This document shows, in pieces, positions 34,701 to 42,058 of a DNA stretch of 42,921 nt (positions within the stretch are counted from its first letter, which is position 1; each line of letters begins with the position of its first letter). The stretch is from DASYQV01 sp036005125 (GTDB lineage Bacteria > Acidobacteriota > Vicinamibacteria > Vicinamibacterales > UBA2999): NCBI GenBank assembly GCA_036005125.1, contig DASYQV010000084.1, forward strand, positions 1 to 42,921, given 5' to 3'. The notes beneath the pieces were generated by a model, which did not search any database, was not told where the DNA came from, and saw only the letters and a program-made list of their open reading frames with translations. The position numbers and the translations under genes were made by a program.

Positions 34701-34899
34701 GCTGGCGCTGGGCACCGGCGAGCGAGCCCAGACCGCCCCGTTGGGTCGCGCGGTGATCGGCGGTCTCTTGCTGGCGACCATCGCCACGCTCATTGTCCTT
34801 CCGGCGGCGTACACCCTCGTACAGGCGCGAGTCCGCACGCTTTCACCAACCTTGCATCCAGATGATCCTGCGAGCACCCACTATGACCCACGTACATAA
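31747..34899 (+). CDS. RND efflux pump, AcrB/HAE1-like
   Basis: 1050 residues. N-terminal helix (PITILVAVISVALASIMAI), then VDIFPQLGAPAIYVAQPYGG. TM4 carries VGVLVDEATVEIENIHTHL, closer to the hydrophobic/amphiphile (HAE) group than to the metal pumps and clearly unlike the first RND pump in this window. C-terminal helix bundle intact (AIMAIGISVANAILLVTFAE). Forms a tripartite exporter with the flanking TolC and adaptor. Substrate unknown; control by the neighbouring two-component system is likely. GGGGAGG upstream supports the start. Confidence 0.92.
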   Translation: MWLVFTAMRRPITILVAVISVALASIMAIQRMKVDIFPQLGAPAIYVAQPYGGMDPSQMEGYLTYYYEYHFLYITGIEHVESKNIQGIALMKLQFHPDTDMSQAMGEVVGYVNRARAFMPTGAVPPFIMRFDAGSVPVAQLVFSSATRSVAEMQDIALNRVRPIFATLPGVSAPPPFGGSQRTIVVRVDPEKLRQYRLSPDEVVFAINRASTVLPSGNVRTGDLIRIASTNATLSGNIQELLDSPLRIGTGPTVYLRDVGTITDTADIVVGYAHVDDKRTVYIPVTKRADASTLAVVRNVRQALPAMRNVAPEDVKIDLVFDQSRYVVGALNGLLGEALLGAFLTGLMVLIFLRDFRSSLIVMITIPFSILSAVVCLWVAGQTINIMTLSGLALAVGVLVDEATVEIENIHTHLAAGMSKARAVIEACQKTVMARFLSMLCVLSVFIPSLFMSGVGRQLFVPLSLAVGFAMISSFVLSSTLVPVLSTWMLRVGHGDTGGFFEKLRSWYRARLDSIFRLRWVVVGAYVVATVALIVLIYPRIGTEVFPRVETQQLQLRLRAPTGTRLERTELIEMKAMDVIKNLVGPQNVEITTGFIGVQTPNYPINTIYLFASGQHEAVIGVSLKPDAPAVTETLKEQLRHDLKKALPDVAVSFEAADIISQVMSFGSPTPIEVAVQGPALPATRAFAEKIKAELVKIDALRDLQYAQPLDYPSLQIQINRDRAGQFGVTAADIGRSLATATSSSRYTDLNFWRDPGSGNGFQIQVEIPQAKMASIEDVADLPVMARNVGGTGRPLVSDVATVDYGTTPGEVDRYNMQRVVSFTANVHGKPLGQVVTEIRQAIARAGTPPRGISINNRGQVPSFEETLAGLRTGLLLSILVMFLLLAANFQSFRLAFAVISAVPAVICGVLLMLLITGTTLNVQSFMGAIMAIGISVANAILLVTFAENARREGASVRDAAVEGGRGRLRAILMTAAAMIAGMIPLALGTGERAQTAPLGRAVIGGLLLATIATLIVLPAAYTLVQARVRTLSPTLHPDDPASTHYDPRT

Positions 34900-36019
34900 A
34901 GCGTCGATCGCGTTGACGTTGGTCTGTGTCGCTGCGACGGTTGCGGCGCAGGCGCCGGCGCCGACGCCCGCGCAGCCTTCCGTGGAGGTCGTCCGCGTGA
35001 CCTCCAAAGCCGTTGAGCGTCAGGTCAAGCTGCCCGGCGAGTTCCAGCCGTACCTCGCCGTTCCGATCTACGCCAAGCTGCCTGGATTTGTGAAGCGCGT
35101 GGCCGTCGATCGAGGAAGCAGCGTCAAACAAGGTCAGGTGCTCGTGACCCTCGAAGCGCCGGAAATGCTCGCGCAAATCGCGGAGGCGCAGTCCAAGGCG
35201 CAGGCGGTTGGTCTGCAGCGGGCGGAGGCGGAAGCCAAGCTTGCGGCAGCGCAGAGTACCTACGACCGCCTGAAAGCGGCGGCCGCCACGCCGGGTGTCG
35301 TAGCCGAAAACGACGTCGTCGTTGCGCAGAAGACCGCCGAGGCGGCGCAAGCGCTCGTGCGCTCGTACGCAGACTCGATCAAAGCCGCAGAGGCGCAGGT
35401 CCAAGCGGTCAAAGATCTCGAACATTACCTGACGCTCAAAGCTCCGTTCGACGGCATCATCACCGAGCGCAACGTGCATCCCGGCGCGCTGGTCGGACCG
35501 GGCACGGGGTCGCCACCGCTTGTGAGACTGCACCAAATTTCGCGTTTGCGCCTCGTCGTTGCGGTGCCTGAAGCCTTGGTCGGCGCGATGGTGAAGGGTG
35601 CTCGTGTGCCCTTTACCGTGCCCGCCTACCCCGGAGAGACCTTCCATGGTGTGCTGAGCCTTATAGCCTACGATCTCGATGAGAAGACACGGACCATGCC
35701 CGTGGAACTGGATGTGAGGAATGCCGACTTGCGGCTCGGGGCGGGGATGTACCCCGAAGTTCAGTGGCCCGTCCGGCGCCCCCAGCCGTCTCTGCTGGTG
35801 CCTCCTACCAGCATCGCCACGACGACCGAGCGAACGTTTGTGATTCGAGTGAATAACGGAGTGGCTCAATGGGTCAATGTGAGCCGTGGTGCGCGCGTCG
35901 GCGATCTCGTCGAGGTGTTCGGCGCGCTCAAAGAGGGCGACACGATCGTTCGGCGCGGCACAGACGAGATTCGCGAAGGCTCAAAGGTCAACGTCCAGCC
36001 GGAGAAAGCAACCAGCTGA
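34883..36019 (+). CDS. RND periplasmic adaptor (HlyD/MFP family)
   Basis: 378 residues with an exported N-terminus (IALTLVCVAATVAAQ). Lipoyl halves (YAKLPGFVKRVAVDRGSSVK, and TLKAPFDGIITERNVHPGAL) flank a helical hairpin rich in Ala/Gln/Glu; barrel and membrane-proximal domains follow. The gene order TolC-pump-adaptor differs from the first RND operon. The ATG at 34883 lies inside the pump gene (17-base overlap); an ATG at 34862 is an alternative start. Not a lipoprotein, unlike the first adaptor. Confidence 0.88.
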   Translation: MTHVHKASIALTLVCVAATVAAQAPAPTPAQPSVEVVRVTSKAVERQVKLPGEFQPYLAVPIYAKLPGFVKRVAVDRGSSVKQGQVLVTLEAPEMLAQIAEAQSKAQAVGLQRAEAEAKLAAAQSTYDRLKAAAATPGVVAENDVVVAQKTAEAAQALVRSYADSIKAAEAQVQAVKDLEHYLTLKAPFDGIITERNVHPGALVGPGTGSPPLVRLHQISRLRLVVAVPEALVGAMVKGARVPFTVPAYPGETFHGVLSLIAYDLDEKTRTMPVELDVRNADLRLGAGMYPEVQWPVRRPQPSLLVPPTSIATTTERTFVIRVNNGVAQWVNVSRGARVGDLVEVFGALKEGDTIVRRGTDEIREGSKVNVQPEKATS

Positions 36020-36049
36020 TCGGTCCTGCGCTGGGTGGGGAGCGTGCGT

Positions 36050-36181
36050 ATGCGTCACGCCAAGCGTTCAGAGACAATATTCGTACGAGTGCGGGGCAAG
36101 GTTCGGCTGTCGATCGCCAAGGGACTGCGTTATGCGCTCGACGTCGAAGTCGATGCCGCGCGCCTGCCAGCAGGACAGTGA
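36050..36181 (+). CDS. Possible 43-aa basic protein in the RND operon
   Basis: A 43-codon frame beginning MRHAKRSETIFVRVRGKVRL and ending ARLPAGQ, basic with alternating hydrophobic residues. A strong GGGGAG lies seven bases upstream, and the stop is eight bases before the beta-propeller start, as expected for an operon gene. No family recognised; it could be a gene fragment or chance. Confidence 0.4.
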   Translation: MRHAKRSETIFVRVRGKVRLSIAKGLRYALDVEVDAARLPAGQ

Positions 36182-36189
36182 GGGATTCC

Positions 36190-37170
36190 ATGCGTGTCTT
36201 CATGTCTGTCGCAGCTATTGCGCTCATTGGGACGCAGTCGCCGTCCGCGCAGGAGCCGCTCACCCTCGTGCGTTCGATCGATCTTCCGCGGGTCGAGGGA
36301 CGCATCGATCACCTGGCGTTCGACGCTGCCGGCCAGCGGCTGTTTATCGCGGCGCTCGGCAACAACACGGTCGAAGTGGTCGACGTCAAAACCGGCAACC
36401 ATATCAAAAGTCTGCCAGGGTTTCGCGAGCCGCAGGGGATCGCATTTGTGCCTGACGTCAAGCTGGTCGCCGTCGCGAACGGCCACGGGGAAGGGCTCCA
36501 ATTGTTGAACGCAGATGATTATCGGGCAACGCAGATGATTCGCCTGGGTGACGATTCAGATAACGTGCGGTATGACGCGTCCGCCAAGCGCATCTACGTC
36601 GGTTTTGGAAGCGGCGCGCTTGCGGCCATCAGCCCTGCCGATGCGAAGGTGCTCGCCGAAGCAAAGCTCGGCGGCCATCCCGAATCATTTCAACTCGAGC
36701 GATCCGGCTCGCGCATTTTCGTGAACGTTCCGACGGCCGATCAGATCGCGGTCGTCGACCGCGGTGGGATGAAGGTCATCGCGACCTGGCCTGTTGTCGG
36801 CGCGAAGTCGAATTTCCCGATGGCGCTCGACGAGGCGAACCATCGCGTGTTTGTCGGGTGTCGCCGGCCGGCCAAGGTGCTGGTGTACGACACGGCAAGC
36901 GGGAAGGAAGTGACGTCGTTCGACATCGTCGGCGACACGGACGATCTGTTCTACGACGCCGCGCGGAAGCGGCTGTACGTCAGCGGCGGCGAAGGATACG
37001 TCGACGTGTTTCAAAACCAAGACGCGAACCGCTTTGCGCGCATCGCTCGCGTCGCGACAGCGGCGGGCGCTCGCACGTCGCTGTTCGTCGCCGACCAGAA
37101 TCGGTTGTATCTTGCCGTTCCGCATCGTGGCAGCCAGAAGGCAGAGATTCGGGTGTACGAGGCACGCTGA
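36190..37170 (+). CDS. Exported YVTN/YncE-like beta-propeller protein
   Basis: 326 residues with a signal peptide (VAAIALIGTQSPSAQ). Regular blade repeats of about 40-45 residues (HLAFDAAGQRLFIAALGNNT, VRYDASAKRIYVGFGSGALA, MALDEANHRVFVGCRRPAKV, FYDAARKRLYVSGGEGYVDV) indicate a seven-bladed propeller. It is periplasmic, binding partner unknown. GAGGG just upstream fixes the start. Last gene of the second RND operon; a cloverleaf repeat begins 25 bases after its stop and may end the transcript. Confidence 0.85.
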   Translation: MRVFMSVAAIALIGTQSPSAQEPLTLVRSIDLPRVEGRIDHLAFDAAGQRLFIAALGNNTVEVVDVKTGNHIKSLPGFREPQGIAFVPDVKLVAVANGHGEGLQLLNADDYRATQMIRLGDDSDNVRYDASAKRIYVGFGSGALAAISPADAKVLAEAKLGGHPESFQLERSGSRIFVNVPTADQIAVVDRGGMKVIATWPVVGAKSNFPMALDEANHRVFVGCRRPAKVLVYDTASGKEVTSFDIVGDTDDLFYDAARKRLYVSGGEGYVDVFQNQDANRFARIARVATAAGARTSLFVADQNRLYLAVPHRGSQKAEIRVYEAR

Positions 37171-37195
37171 CCCGGAACGCCTCATGTGGGACCAC

Positions 37196-37249
37196 ACGTA
37201 GGCCGGCTCTTTAGAGCCGGCGGGCCGCATCTGAAGATGCGGCCTACGT
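37196..37249. repeat. CGTAGGCCGG cloverleaf repeat (outer stem, two inner hairpins)
   Basis: ACGTAGGCC (37196-37204) pairs with GGCCTACGT (37241-37249), enclosing CCGGCTC-TTTA-GAGCCGG and CCGCATC-TGAA-GATGCGG type hairpins. Each inner loop has a TTTAGA/TGAAGA core. Related partial or decayed copies are at 15945-16012 and 42007-42058. It lies at the end of the RND operon and could act as a terminator or mRNA-stabilising REP-like element. Confidence 0.8.
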
Positions 37250-37787
37250 CAACTCAAGTGAGCTCCGGGCGAGCTCCGGCGGCTCAAACGCGAATGGCCA
37301 CCGTCGAGAGCAACCGCTCGAGACACGCGCTCGAAGTGCTGCGATGCATGCGCGCTCATCAAGCCATCGCTGAGCTCGGTGATGGCCATCGCACCCAACA
37401 TTCGCGCTACCGACTCCGGTCGTTCACGAGCCGCGACGCGATCGGGATACCGTCGGGCTCGTCGACGCTCACGTTGTAACATTGGGCTTGCGATCACCGC
37501 GCGCGAGCTTTAAGATAAGCGTCCCCCTGCTCCGATACGTTTACCCGATTCAACCGCAGTAGAAGACTGGCCAGCTGTTGAGCGCGAAGACGGTGTGTCG
37601 CCGAACTCAGCAGCCCTGCGAGTCATCGTTCGCCGAAATTCCTGCTCGAACCCGTAAAGCTGTCGGTCTAAAGAGTCGAATCACTATACGACGACCCGGA
37701 ACGATGGCGGTCGTATGAGAGGTCGGCCGTATCCGCCTCGAAGCAATTGCCGCTGTGACCTCCGAACCCACGAGGCGAAAGGTAACA
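37250..37787. other. Intergenic region upstream of the subtilase
   Basis: About 540 bases with no supported gene. Frames of 97 codons (plus) and 82 codons (minus) overlap each other and neither has a ribosome site or a family. AT-richer patches near 37510 and 37670-37695 (CACTATACGA) could hold the subtilase promoter, but no clear -35/-10 pair stands out. Confidence 0.4.
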
Positions 37788-39689
37788 ATGCGCAACACGG
37801 CGACGTTTCTACGGCCTTGCACGGGGTTCCTGATTCTTGCCGCACTTGCGTCCCCGGCATCGGCACAGGTCGCAGCACATTCCCGCGACGAAAACAAACT
37901 CAGTCCCCCGGTGCGGGCGCGGGCCGCTCGCGGGCGCGGGTGGTCGCGGATCATCCTGCGCACGGTTGACTCCACATCGCTTCAGACAGTCGTTCCGGTC
38001 ATCGAACGCGCCGGCGGACGGGCTGGCCGCCAGCTCGGAATTCTCAACGGTCAGACGGCGTATGTTCCCAACGCCGCACTGGCTCATCTGGCCAGCAGTC
38101 CATTGGTCGAGCACGTGTGGCTCGACCGGCCCGTCGCCGGCGCACTCGAACGGACGTCGATGAGCGTCGGAGCGGCTGCTGTCCGGCAGGAACTCGGATA
38201 CGACGGTTCGGGTATCGGCGTCGCAATCATCGACTCGGGCGTGACCTCGTGGCACGACGATCTGACGGGAGGCAACGGGCAGCGCGTCGACCGGTTCGTC
38301 GATCTCGTGAACGGACGGGAAACAGCCTACGACGACTACGGACATGGAACGCACGTCGCCGGCATCATCGCCGGCAACGGGTTCGATTCCGATGGTGCGA
38401 GGGTAGGCATCGCGCCGGGCGCACACCTGATCGTGCTCAAGACGCTCGACAGTACGGGCGCAGGCCGCATCAGTGACGTCATCGCGGCGCTGGACTACGT
38501 CGTCGCGAACAAGGACGCACTCAACATTCGCGTGGTCAATCTGTCAGTGGCGGCCGAAGTGCACGAATCGTACGACTCGGATCCGCTCACCCTCGCGGCC
38601 AAGCGCGCCGTCACGGCCGGCATCGTCGTCGTGGCGGCAGCCGGCAACGCCGGCCGCGATCCGCTCGGTCGCACCCAGTACGGCGGGATCATGGCGCCGG
38701 GGAACGCACCCTGGGTCCTGACGGTCGGCGCATCGAGCCACATGGGCACCGTTGACCCCACCGACGACACGATCGCCGCCTTCAGCTCACGCGGCCCGAC
38801 GCCGGTTAATTACGCCGCCAAGCCGGATGTCGTTGCGCCCGGTGTGGGCATCGAATCGCTGAGCGATCCGCTCAGCGCGTTGTACACGACCAAATCGCCG
38901 TATTTGCTGGGCGGCACGGTTGCAGCGTCGTACTTACCGTATTTGAGCCTGAGCGGTACCAGTGCCGCCGCGCCCGTGGTCAGCGGCACTGTGGCGCTGA
39001 TGATCCACGCCAACCCGGCGCTCACGCCGAATGCTGTCAAAGCGATCCTGGAATACACATCGATCCATCACGAAGGTTCCGACACACTCACCCAAGGCGC
39101 CGGTTTCCTCAATGCGAAAGGCGCCGTCGAGCTCGCACATTTCTTCGCGGAGCCATCGACCACTGCTTACCCACCTTCCTCCGATTGGGGAGCGCAGCTC
39201 CTCTGGGCGAACCACCGCATTGGCGGCGGACGGCTGATGCCCACAGCCAACGCGTGGGCCACCGATGTCACATGGGGCGCGCCCGTAGCGGCCGACGGCG
39301 CGAGCGTCAAATGGGGCGTGAGCTGTGCCACAACCAGCTGTGACGCTGACGGCAGCTCGACTCCCTGGGGTGTGGCGTGCTCGGACGCTGCGTGTACGAC
39401 CGCGACGTGGGGCGTTGGCGATTCTCCGAACATCGTCTGGGGAATGTTATGCGGCGGCGCCGATTGTCAGGAATCGTGGACTCTCACGACAGGCGGAGCT
39501 GCACTGCTGAGCACCACGGACGTCGAGACGGTCGTCTGGGCGACCGGGGAGGCGGAGACCGTCGTGTGGGCCACTGCCGAAGAAGACACCGTCGTGTGGG
39601 CCACGCTTGATGAGGACACGAGTGTCTGGGGAACGAGCTGCACGGATCCCTCGTGTGAGCCGGTGATGTGGAAGAAGAATGACCAGTAA
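37788..39689 (+). CDS. Exported subtilisin-like serine protease (S8) with WG-C-x4-C tail
   Basis: 633 residues. Signal peptide 1-27 (LILAALASPASAQ); an inhibitor-like prodomain at about 50-110; catalytic domain at about 135-455 with the complete triad Asp149 (IIDSGV), His186 (GHGTHVAG) and Ser392 (GTSAAAP). The last 140 residues are a Trp-rich repeat tail: four WGxxC-x4-C units and three VVWAT units, described under findings. It should be secreted or surface-bound. The start MRNTATF is chosen for the signal peptide; an 11-codon extension is possible. It overlaps the downstream kinase gene by 11 bases. Confidence 0.9.
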   Translation: MRNTATFLRPCTGFLILAALASPASAQVAAHSRDENKLSPPVRARAARGRGWSRIILRTVDSTSLQTVVPVIERAGGRAGRQLGILNGQTAYVPNAALAHLASSPLVEHVWLDRPVAGALERTSMSVGAAAVRQELGYDGSGIGVAIIDSGVTSWHDDLTGGNGQRVDRFVDLVNGRETAYDDYGHGTHVAGIIAGNGFDSDGARVGIAPGAHLIVLKTLDSTGAGRISDVIAALDYVVANKDALNIRVVNLSVAAEVHESYDSDPLTLAAKRAVTAGIVVVAAAGNAGRDPLGRTQYGGIMAPGNAPWVLTVGASSHMGTVDPTDDTIAAFSSRGPTPVNYAAKPDVVAPGVGIESLSDPLSALYTTKSPYLLGGTVAASYLPYLSLSGTSAAAPVVSGTVALMIHANPALTPNAVKAILEYTSIHHEGSDTLTQGAGFLNAKGAVELAHFFAEPSTTAYPPSSDWGAQLLWANHRIGGGRLMPTANAWATDVTWGAPVAADGASVKWGVSCATTSCDADGSSTPWGVACSDAACTTATWGVGDSPNIVWGMLCGGADCQESWTLTTGGAALLSTTDVETVVWATGEAETVVWATAEEDTVVWATLDEDTSVWGTSCTDPSCEPVMWKKNDQ

Positions 39690-41832
39690 GGAAATGCTCG
39701 TTCGGGTATCGCGCGGCATGTTCGAACGGATGGGCGCAACGAAGCGGCGAGACGCGGAGAATGGCAGCGGCACGGCGGGCGCGTCGCCGTCGCGCGCCCT
39801 CCCGCCGGCCGCACGATTGTACGTCGCAGCCGTCATCGCAGCCGGTTCGGTCGCGCTCGTGGCGTTCTTCCCGCGGACGTACCCGCAGCCGCTGATGTTT
39901 GGCGTTCTGCTGATCTGCGCGTCCCTGACGTCTACGTGGAAGGTCAATCTCCCAATCTCGTTTGTCAGCGGATCCACGCTTTCGGTGTCGTACGCGGCCA
40001 ACCTGATGTCGCTTTTGCTGCTCGGTCGAGAGCACGCGCTCATCATCGCGGCAGTGGGGGTCTGCGTACAGTGCACCTACAAAACCAAGCACACGTATCC
40101 CGTGTATCGCACCGTCTTCAGCGCGGCCGCCGTCGTGATCACGATGGTGGCGACCGGTATGGTGTACGCGTGGCTGGGCGGGACGGCGGCGCCATTCGAC
40201 GTCTCCACCTGGGCGAAGCCGCTCGTCGGCGCGGTCGCGACCTACTTTCTCGTCAACACGAGCTTGATTGCCGGCGCAATCGCGCTCTCGACCAATCGAC
40301 GGTTTACCGAAACGTGGCGTGAAGATTTCCTCTGGAGCGGCGCCAGCTTCATCGTCGCCGGCACCGCGGGCGCTGTAGCGGCGGTCGTGGTCGCACGCGG
40401 CGAGCACTGGAAGGCCGTTCTGTTGCTCGCACCGATTTACCTGACATACCGCTCGTACCAGCTCTTCGTCGGACGCCTTGCCGACCAGAGGCGGCACACC
40501 GAGGAAATCGAGCTGCTGCACCAGGAGACCATCATCGCCCTCGAGCAGGCGCGGGAAGCGGAACGGGCGTTGGCAGGCGAAAAAGAGCGTCTCGCGGTGA
40601 CACTTACCGAAATGACGCGTCTGGAGGAAGCGCGCTATCAGCTGCTCCAGCGCGAACAGGCTGCCCGGGCAAGCGCAGAGGATGCCAATCGCCTCAAAGA
40701 CCAGTTCCTCGCCGTCGTGTCGCACGAGCTGCGCACGCCACTGAACGCCATTCTCGGATGGGCCGAGATGCTTCGGCGCGGCACGCTCGAGGGCCCGTTG
40801 CGCGATCGCGCCTCTCAGGCGATTTACAACGGCGCCAAACGGCAGGCGCAGCTCATCGAGGATTTGCTCGACGTGTCCCGGATCACGTCCGGCAAACTGC
40901 GGCTCGACCGAACCGTGATCGACTTGCGGGACGTCGTTCGCGATGCCCTTCAGATCGTGCAGCCCGGTGCCGACGTCAAGGGCATCCAGGTAACCATCGA
41001 GGCGGATCCCTCAATCACCGCTATTTACGGGGACGGAGCGCGTCTGCAGCAGATCGTTTCGAATCTGCTCTCGAATGCGGTGAAGTTCACCCCTGCGGGC
41101 GGCTCCATTCACGTGCGGCTTCACCGGGCGGGCGACACGATCGAATTGATCGTGAGCGATACCGGCCAGGGCATTTCGCAGGACTTCCTGCCGTCGGTGT
41201 TCGAACCGTTCCGCCAGGCAGACGGATCCTCGACGCGCGTTCACTCCGGGCTCGGCCTCGGGCTATCGATCGTCAAGAATCTCGTTGAGGCACACGATGG
41301 GACCGTGAGCGCCCATAGCGCCGGCGAAGGACGAGGTTCGACGTTCAGGGTGCGGTTCCCGGTCGCCGTCTGTTCGGAATCACTCGAAGCGATTCCGGTC
41401 GATCGTGTGAGATCACAACACGAGCCGACGGATGCGATCGAATCGCTCGAGGGGGTATCAGTGCTGGTGGTCGACGACGACGAGCACAGCCGCGAGGTCG
41501 TGACGGCACACCTGCAGGGGTGTCAGGCCACGGTCCTGACCGCCGCATCGGCCGCACACGCGCTGGACGTGTTGCAGCAGCACCATGTTGATGTGCTCAT
41601 TTCGGACATTGGCATGCCTGAGGAGGATGGATACGGCTTGATTCGGCGCGTCCGTGCGTCGAGCGCGCCCCATCTCGCGTCGATCCCGGCAGTGGCGCTG
41701 ACCGCGTTCGCCCGCGCGGAGGATCGCCAGCAGGCGCTGCAGGCCGGGTTTCAATTGCACCTCGCCAAGCCAATCGATGCTCGCTCGCTGGTCGCGGCTG
41801 TTGCAAACCTGCGCGTTTTGAAGGCCGCGTAG
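39679..41832 (+). CDS. Hybrid sensor histidine kinase with multi-pass N-terminus and receiver domain
   Basis: 717 residues. An integral-membrane sensor with about seven or eight helices (about 45-265) resembles MASE-type modules but I cannot name it. A coiled coil at about 275-335 follows, then HisKA with VVSHELRTPLNA (His349), HATPase (IVSNLLSNAVKFTP, DTGQGIS, GLGLGLSIVK), and a C-terminal receiver with VLVVDDDEHS, Asp643 (LISDIGMPEEDG) and Lys (LAKPID). A phosphorelay through a separate Hpt protein or direct output is possible; no partner regulator is adjacent. It starts inside the protease gene, so the two are probably co-translated. Confidence 0.9.
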   Translation: MTSKEMLVRVSRGMFERMGATKRRDAENGSGTAGASPSRALPPAARLYVAAVIAAGSVALVAFFPRTYPQPLMFGVLLICASLTSTWKVNLPISFVSGSTLSVSYAANLMSLLLLGREHALIIAAVGVCVQCTYKTKHTYPVYRTVFSAAAVVITMVATGMVYAWLGGTAAPFDVSTWAKPLVGAVATYFLVNTSLIAGAIALSTNRRFTETWREDFLWSGASFIVAGTAGAVAAVVVARGEHWKAVLLLAPIYLTYRSYQLFVGRLADQRRHTEEIELLHQETIIALEQAREAERALAGEKERLAVTLTEMTRLEEARYQLLQREQAARASAEDANRLKDQFLAVVSHELRTPLNAILGWAEMLRRGTLEGPLRDRASQAIYNGAKRQAQLIEDLLDVSRITSGKLRLDRTVIDLRDVVRDALQIVQPGADVKGIQVTIEADPSITAIYGDGARLQQIVSNLLSNAVKFTPAGGSIHVRLHRAGDTIELIVSDTGQGISQDFLPSVFEPFRQADGSSTRVHSGLGLGLSIVKNLVEAHDGTVSAHSAGEGRGSTFRVRFPVAVCSESLEAIPVDRVRSQHEPTDAIESLEGVSVLVVDDDEHSREVVTAHLQGCQATVLTAASAAHALDVLQQHHVDVLISDIGMPEEDGYGLIRRVRASSAPHLASIPAVALTAFARAEDRQQALQAGFQLHLAKPIDARSLVAAVANLRVLKAA

Positions 41833-41840
41833 AACTGAGG

Positions 41841-41970
41841 TCGAGGACGCAGCGAGGCGGCGGAGGTCGCTGAGACGATCAAAACGCAGAGCGCGCGGAG
41901 AATTCTTCTGGAAGAATCTCTGCGATCTCCGCGGGCTCGGCGTTGAAACCGGCTCCGCGTCCTCCTCGCA
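41841..41970. repeat. Single hairpin unit of the 5036-5838 family
   Basis: GAGGACGC (41843-41850) pairs with GCGTCCTC (41957-41964), and internal GGTCGCTGAGACGATC, AACGCAGAGCGCGCGGAGA arms pair with TCTCTGCGATCTCCGCG and CTCGGCGTT pieces around a TTCTTCTGGAAGAA centre. It begins about eight bases after the hybrid kinase stop codon and lies between convergent genes. Confidence 0.75.
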
Positions 41971-42006
41971 CTTCATTCCCTTGAGGACCTGAAACTTGAC
42001 CAAACA

Positions 42007-42058
42007 GCATCTTTAGATGCCGGGCGCCTGGGCCGGATCTAAAGATCCGGCCTACGTA
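42007..42058. repeat. CGTAGGCCGG hairpin repeat over the ctaG stop codon
   Basis: GCATCTTTAGATGC (42007-42020) and CCGGATCTAAAGATCCGG (42033-42050) hairpins, then CCTACG, the same family as 37196-37249. Read on the minus strand it encodes the last ctaG codons, including the TAG stop at 42039-42041. Confidence 0.75.

Noticed and set aside
37186..37497. 97-codon plus frame and 82-codon minus frame
   Set aside because: They overlap each other, the plus frame starts near the cloverleaf repeat, and neither has a ribosome site or recognisable sequence.
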